The position numbers and the translations under genes are program-made. From Sphingomicrobium arenosum (GTDB lineage: Bacteria > Pseudomonadota > Alphaproteobacteria > Sphingomonadales > Sphingomonadaceae): a DNA stretch of 64,000 nt. Of the stretch, positions 60,253 to 64,000 are shown in pieces; positions within the stretch are counted from its first letter, which is position 1, and each line of letters opens with the position of its first letter. The notes under the pieces were generated by a model. The model saw nothing but the letters and a program-made list of their open reading frames with translations, was not told where the DNA came from and ran no database searches. Location of the stretch: NCBI RefSeq assembly GCF_026157085.1, contig NZ_JANPVN010000001.1, positions 248,001 through 312,000 on the forward strand. Reading direction: 5' to 3'.

Positions 60253-60462
60253 CTGGGGTAAGCTCCGGGTTAGCGATCGTGATGCCATGCAAAAGGAGGC
60301 AGGCGGGCGATTCCCCTAAGGGAAAAATCCGCTGCCCCCGCATGGGTTGGCGCGCCCCTAGCAAGGGGTGGCCGAGGATGCAAGGCGGTGGCCCATGCTT
60401 TCACGACGAGGCGCGCAAAATTGCGGCTCCCATCGATCATCGCGCGGGGCTAGCCTGCGTCC

Positions 60463-60987
60463 ATGCACCCATCCGAATCGATCCGCCTCGTCGCCGGCAG
60501 CTGCCGGTTCGGTCATTTCACGGCCGGGCTCGACGGCGATGCGCTGATCGGCCTGTCGCTCGGCGATGGCGGGCATCGCTGCGAGACATGGCGGCGCGGG
60601 GCAGGGGTGCCGAGGGTCGACGACCCCGCCGCTGCCAGCATCGCCGCCGCGCTCGATAGGCCCGGCACGCCAAGCCCGTTATCCCTCGCGCCAGCGGGCA
60701 CGCCTTTCCAGCGGGCGGTGTGGGCGCAGCTCCAGCGCATCCCGCTGGGCGAGACGCGCAGCTATGCCGACATCGCCGCCGCGCTCGGCCAGCCCGGCGC
60801 GACCCGCGCCGTCGGCACCGCCAATGGCGCCAATCCCATCGCCATCTTCATCCCGTGCCATCGCGTGGTGCGCGCCGATGGCGGGCTCGGCGGCTACGCC
60901 TACGGCCTCGCAGTAAAGGAAGCGCTGCTCGCAGCCGAAGGGGCGCTCGTCGCGCCAGCGCAACAGACCCTCGCCTTTGGTCCGTAA
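60463..60987 (+). CDS. ogt: methylated-DNA-[protein]-cysteine S-methyltransferase
   Basis: 174 residues. The active-site motif is '[30 protein letters not shown]' with acceptor C132; the helix-turn-helix '[33 protein letters not shown]' is intact, including the arginine finger in 'ATRAVG'. It transfers O6-alkyl groups from guanine to itself. There is no Ada-type regulatory N-domain, only a diverged beta-rich half. Symbol chosen by domain layout. It is divergent from the atp operon. Confidence 0.92.
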   Translation: MHPSESIRLVAGSCRFGHFTAGLDGDALIGLSLGDGGHRCETWRRGAGVPRVDDPAAASIAAALDRPGTPSPLSLAPAGTPFQRAVWAQLQRIPLGETRSYADIAAALGQPGATRAVGTANGANPIAIFIPCHRVVRADGGLGGYAYGLAVKEALLAAEGALVAPAQQTLAFGP

Positions 60988-61029
60988 TATTGGGTCGTTT
61001 TTAACCCTTCGTCGCGTTACAGCTTGGTG

Positions 61030-62259
61030 ATGGCCACCCTCGCGCCCGATCCGATCCGCCTCGAGCCATCGCCCGACAAGGGCGACAGCCTCGCTGCCGC
61101 GCGTTTCATCGATCGGATGCTGTGCAATGTCTGGCGTCAGGGCATGAGTCCGCGCCCGAGCCTGGCGCCCGGCGCGCTGATCGACCATGCGACCAAGGCG
61201 GAAGGGCAGCGCCCTGCGCCCGGCGACTGGGAGGAGCGGCTTGCCATCCTCACCCGCAGCCTTGCAGGCGAAGCGCAATTGTCGCCGCTGGGCCGCGCCA
61301 TCGCCTTCGGCCAGATCGTGCGCAAGCTGCGCTGTCGTATCCGCGCCGAACAGCAATGGCAGCGCGATCCCGCCATCCTCAAGCGCCCGGTGCGTCGCCC
61401 GCTCGTCATCGTCGGCCAGATGCGTTCGGGCACGACGCGGCTGCACCGTCTGCTCGCGCGCGATCCCGCCTTCATCCATACCCGCGCCTACGAGACCATG
61501 ATCCCGGTGCCGACCGGCGGCCGGATCGAGACGCGCCCGCTCACCGTCACCGCCAACCTCCTGTTCCTACGCGCGCTCAACCCGCTGCTCGCCGCGGTCC
61601 ACCCAACCGGCCCCTTCCAGGCCGAAGAGGAGTTCGGATTCCACGCGATGAGCTTGTTCGGCGCCCAGTTCGAAGGGCAGTGGCAGGTGCCCAAATTCGC
61701 GCGGCATTGCGAGAATTGCGACCGCGCCCCGGTCTATGACGAGTTTCGCAAGACGCTCCAGACCATCGCTACCGTTCGGGACGAGCCCGAGGACAAGCCC
61801 TGGGTGTTGAAAGCGCCGCAATTCACGCAGGACCTGGATACGCTCCACGCCGAATTTCCCGACGCGCGCTTTCTCTTCCTCCACCGCGACCTCGCGCAGG
61901 TGGTCGGCTCATCTGCCAGCCTCGCTTTCCAGCAGGCCCGCGTCCAGTCACGCCACGTCGACCCCCATGCCATCGGCGCCGAATGGCTGCGCAAGACCAA
62001 ACTCCGCCACGACCGCGTCGAGGATTTCCGCGCCCGCAACCCCTGGGTCGATGCGCTCGACGTCAGGTTCGAGGACGTCAGCCGCGACTGGCGCGGCCAG
62101 ATGCACCGTATCTACGCCTTCCTCGGACGCGACCTCGACCCGAAAGTCGAGGCCGCGATGCAGGCCTTCCTCGGCAAGAGCAAGGCGCACCACAAGCACC
62201 GTTACGCGCTCGGGGATTTCGGCCTCACCGAAGCGCAGGTCCGCGCCGAATTCGCCTAG
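61030..62259 (+). CDS. sulfotransferase family protein
   Basis: 409 residues from the ATG of a TTG-GTG-ATG triplet of starts. The PAPS 5'-phosphosulfate loop is 'PLVIVGQMRSGTTRLHRLLARDPAF', the 3'-phosphate contact is around 'FLFLHRDLAQVVGSSASLAFQQ', and 'PWVLKAPQFTQDLDTLHAEFPDARFLFLHRDL' is typical of the larger bacterial sulfotransferase family. N-terminal residues 1-110 are an extra helical part. The acceptor is unknown. No ribosome site is evident. Its 3' end overlaps the convergent photolyase gene by four bases. Confidence 0.85.
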   Translation: MATLAPDPIRLEPSPDKGDSLAAARFIDRMLCNVWRQGMSPRPSLAPGALIDHATKAEGQRPAPGDWEERLAILTRSLAGEAQLSPLGRAIAFGQIVRKLRCRIRAEQQWQRDPAILKRPVRRPLVIVGQMRSGTTRLHRLLARDPAFIHTRAYETMIPVPTGGRIETRPLTVTANLLFLRALNPLLAAVHPTGPFQAEEEFGFHAMSLFGAQFEGQWQVPKFARHCENCDRAPVYDEFRKTLQTIATVRDEPEDKPWVLKAPQFTQDLDTLHAEFPDARFLFLHRDLAQVVGSSASLAFQQARVQSRHVDPHAIGAEWLRKTKLRHDRVEDFRARNPWVDALDVRFEDVSRDWRGQMHRIYAFLGRDLDPKVEAAMQAFLGKSKAHHKHRYALGDFGLTEAQVRAEFA

Positions 62260-63806
62260 CGCGCCCAGCCGTCATCGGCAGGCGATAGCGTCTTTAAAAA
62301 CGCCGCCGCGCTCTCCCGATACTCTTCCTTGCGCTCATCCCCCATCCGGTCCCAGGTCGCGAAGATCCGCCCGATGCGGTGATTGCCCTCGAGCTTGTCG
62401 CGATTGCGATCCATGAAGTCCCAGTAGAGCGCGTTGAAGGGGCAGGCGTCCTCGCCCGTCTTCTTCTTCACGTCGTAGCGGCACTGCCCGCAATAATCGG
62501 ACATCTTGTTGATGTAATTGCCGCTCGCCGCATAGGGCTTGGAGGCCATGTCGCCGCCATCGGCATAGAGCGCCATGCCGACCACATTGGGCTGTTCGAC
62601 CCATTCATAGGCATCGGCATAGACGACGAGGAACCAGTCCTGCACGTCGCGCGGACGCACCCCCGCGATCAGCGCAAAATTGCCGAGGATCATCAGCCGC
62701 TGGATATGATGCGCATAGGCATGCTCGCGCGTCGTGCGCACCGCTTCGGCCAGGCAATGCATGTCGGTCTCGCCGGTCCAGTAGAAGTCCGGCAGGTGGC
62801 GCCGATTGCCGAAGAAATTCTCCGCGCCATAATCGCGATCCTCCCACCAGTAGATGCCGCGGATATATTCGCGCCAGCCGATGATCTGGCGGATGAAGCC
62901 CTCCACCGCCTCGATCGGGGCATAACCGTCGCGATAGGCCTGTTCCGCCCGCTGGCACACCTCGAGCGGGTCGAGCAGCCCGCAGTTGATGCTGGTCGAC
63001 AGGAGCGCATGGTTCATGAAGTCCTCGCCCGTCAGCATCGCATCCTGCGTCGCGCCGAAACAGGGCAGGCGATGGGCGATGAAGTCGTCCAGTGCCTCCT
63101 CCGCCTGCGCCGCCGTCACCGGCCAGCCGAAGCTATCCAGCGTGCCGAAATGCTCGCCGAACCGCTCGGCGACGAGATCGATGACACCTTGCGTAATCTC
63201 GTCCGGCGCGAAGGTCGGGCGCTCCGGGAAGTGCGTATCGGGATCGGCGCTGTCGCGGTTCTCCGCATCGAAGTTCCAGCGCCCCACGACCGGCTCCTCG
63301 CCGTCCATCAAGAGCCCTGTCTTCGCCCGCATCTCGCGATAGAAATGCTCCATCCTGAGGCCCTTGCGCCCTTGTGCCCAGGCGCAGAATTCGGCGATCG
63401 AGCAGATGAAGCGCGTGTCGGGCAAAATGGTGACGGGAAGGCCGAAGCGATGCTCCCAACCCGCGATCGCGTCCATCACCCGCCGCTCGCCCGCCTCGAC
63501 GATGCGAATGGCGTCGACATCGTGCCGCGCGCTCGCCCGCTCGACCTCTCCGGTAAAACTGCCCGAATTGCCCTCGTCGTCGAGCTTCACATAGTCGACC
63601 TCATACCCCTTCTCCTCGAGCTCGGCGGCGAAATGCCGCATCGCCGAGAAGAGCAGCGCGATCTTCTGGGGGTGGTGCTTCACGTAGGTCGCCTCGTCCC
63701 AAACCTCCATCATCAGCACGATGCAGGAAGCGGGATCCTCGTCGGGCAGGCTGGCGAGATCATGGCTGAGCTGGTCGCCGAGCACGGGTACGAGGGTCCT
63801 GGACAT
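62256..63806 (-). CDS. cryptochrome/photolyase family protein, iron-sulfur type (PhrB/CryPro-like)
   Basis: 516 residues from the ATG giving 'MSRTLVPVLGDQLSHDLASL'. It matches the deoxyribodipyrimidine-photolyase-related class with FAD and a 4Fe-4S cluster: 'ATQDAMLTGEDFMNHALLSTSINCGLLDPLEVCQRAE', 'QIIGWREYIRGIYWWEDRDYGAENFFGNRRHLPDFYWTGETDM', 'THHIQRLMILGNFALIAGVRPRDVQDWF'-type helix, and cluster cysteines 'DYCGQCRYDVKKKTGEDACPFNALYWDF' plus an upstream cysteine. Agrobacterium PhrB repairs 6-4 photoproducts. Longer starts add a basic lead of 21 residues. Confidence 0.92.
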   Translation of the reverse strand: MSRTLVPVLGDQLSHDLASLPDEDPASCIVLMMEVWDEATYVKHHPQKIALLFSAMRHFAAELEEKGYEVDYVKLDDEGNSGSFTGEVERASARHDVDAIRIVEAGERRVMDAIAGWEHRFGLPVTILPDTRFICSIAEFCAWAQGRKGLRMEHFYREMRAKTGLLMDGEEPVVGRWNFDAENRDSADPDTHFPERPTFAPDEITQGVIDLVAERFGEHFGTLDSFGWPVTAAQAEEALDDFIAHRLPCFGATQDAMLTGEDFMNHALLSTSINCGLLDPLEVCQRAEQAYRDGYAPIEAVEGFIRQIIGWREYIRGIYWWEDRDYGAENFFGNRRHLPDFYWTGETDMHCLAEAVRTTREHAYAHHIQRLMILGNFALIAGVRPRDVQDWFLVVYADAYEWVEQPNVVGMALYADGGDMASKPYAASGNYINKMSDYCGQCRYDVKKKTGEDACPFNALYWDFMDRNRDKLEGNHRIGRIFATWDRMGDERKEEYRESAAAFLKTLSPADDGWAR

Positions 63807-63945
63807 GCGCGCCCAACGTGCCGCCGACCCGCGAGGTTCATCGACCATCGCGGCTCCCCGTTCGACCAACGACCAACGACCCCCTTCACAAGCGCGCTTT
63901 CCTCCCCTCTTATCGCGCCAATCGAAGTTCCCCGGGGAGGATCCT

Positions 63946-64000
63946 ATGCGTTTGTTATTCGCCAGCTGCGCGCTCGCCGCGCTGACCAGCCCGCTTGCCG
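63946..64000 (+). CDS. start of a secreted protein, truncated by the window edge
   Basis: Eighteen codons are visible: MRLLFASCALAALTSPLA, a plain signal peptide, preceded by GGGGAGGATCCT. The rest lies beyond the window. Identity unknown. Confidence 0.6.
   Translation, partial: MRLLFASCALAALTSPLA

Overview
The window is a high-GC alphaproteobacterial chromosome segment, most likely from the order Sphingomonadales. The supporting signs are a CpdR/N-formylglutamate amidohydrolase pair, the DUF1013 cell-cycle regulator TrcR, DUF1192, a SapC-family protein, a short F1 epsilon subunit, several P-loop and signal-peptide proteins typical of sphingomonads, and a gene-transfer-agent-like (GTA) virion module. 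No plasmid, CRISPR or insertion-sequence genes were seen. Assignment is by recognising protein families by eye; no database search was run.

Region 1 (1-10.9 kb, all + strand) is the right-hand part of a GTA-like or prophage-like particle cluster. It starts inside a beta-helix spike-like gene. It then runs through the head-tail connector, adaptor, tail terminator, tail tube, two chaperone-like proteins, a very short tape measure, baseplate/tip proteins (gp12-, gp13-, gp14- and gp15-like) and a DUF2793 protein. Most neighbours overlap by 4 bases, so translation is probably coupled. The large TIM-barrel-like domain that Rhodobacter GTA carries in gp15 appears here to be fused to the gp12-like protein instead. 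Terminase, portal, protease and capsid genes, if present, lie left of the window.

Region 2 (11-22.6 kb) holds envelope and housekeeping genes: an outer-membrane barrel with two polyproline tracts next to a separate OmpA-domain gene, lipoprotein Cu/Zn superoxide dismutase, uvrA, thpR, a Bax-inhibitor-1-like membrane protein, a glutathione transferase and two secreted peptidases (M28 and S9). The S9 gene has a perfect GC-rich hairpin over its ribosome-binding site.

Region 3 (22.6-38.5 kb) is core metabolism and regulation: clpA, DUF1192, a quinone oxidoreductase, trcR, xseB, farnesyl diphosphate synthase, coaD, a cyclophilin, queA, a BON-LysM protein, tgt, a GT39-like membrane protein, a DEAD-box helicase, a sapC-like gene, N-formylglutamate amidohydrolase, cpdR and tRNA-Val(GAC).

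Region 4 (38.6-48.4 kb) contains a 2275-residue type V autotransporter preceded by a perfect CtrA-type TTAA-N7-TTAA site. It is followed by a sulfur-handling operon (metallo-beta-lactamase-fold persulfide-dioxygenase-like enzyme, two YeeE/YedE-type transport proteins, TauE/SafE).

Region 5 (48.4-64 kb) has a receiver-only response regulator, a DksA-like protein, a predicted lipoprotein methyltransferase, an LpxH-like phosphoesterase coupled to a glycosyltransferase, a solitary cpaF, a second GT39-like paralogue, the atpHAGDC operon, an O6-alkylguanine-DNA alkyltransferase, a sulfotransferase, an iron-sulfur photolyase-like protein and the first codons of a secreted protein at the right edge.
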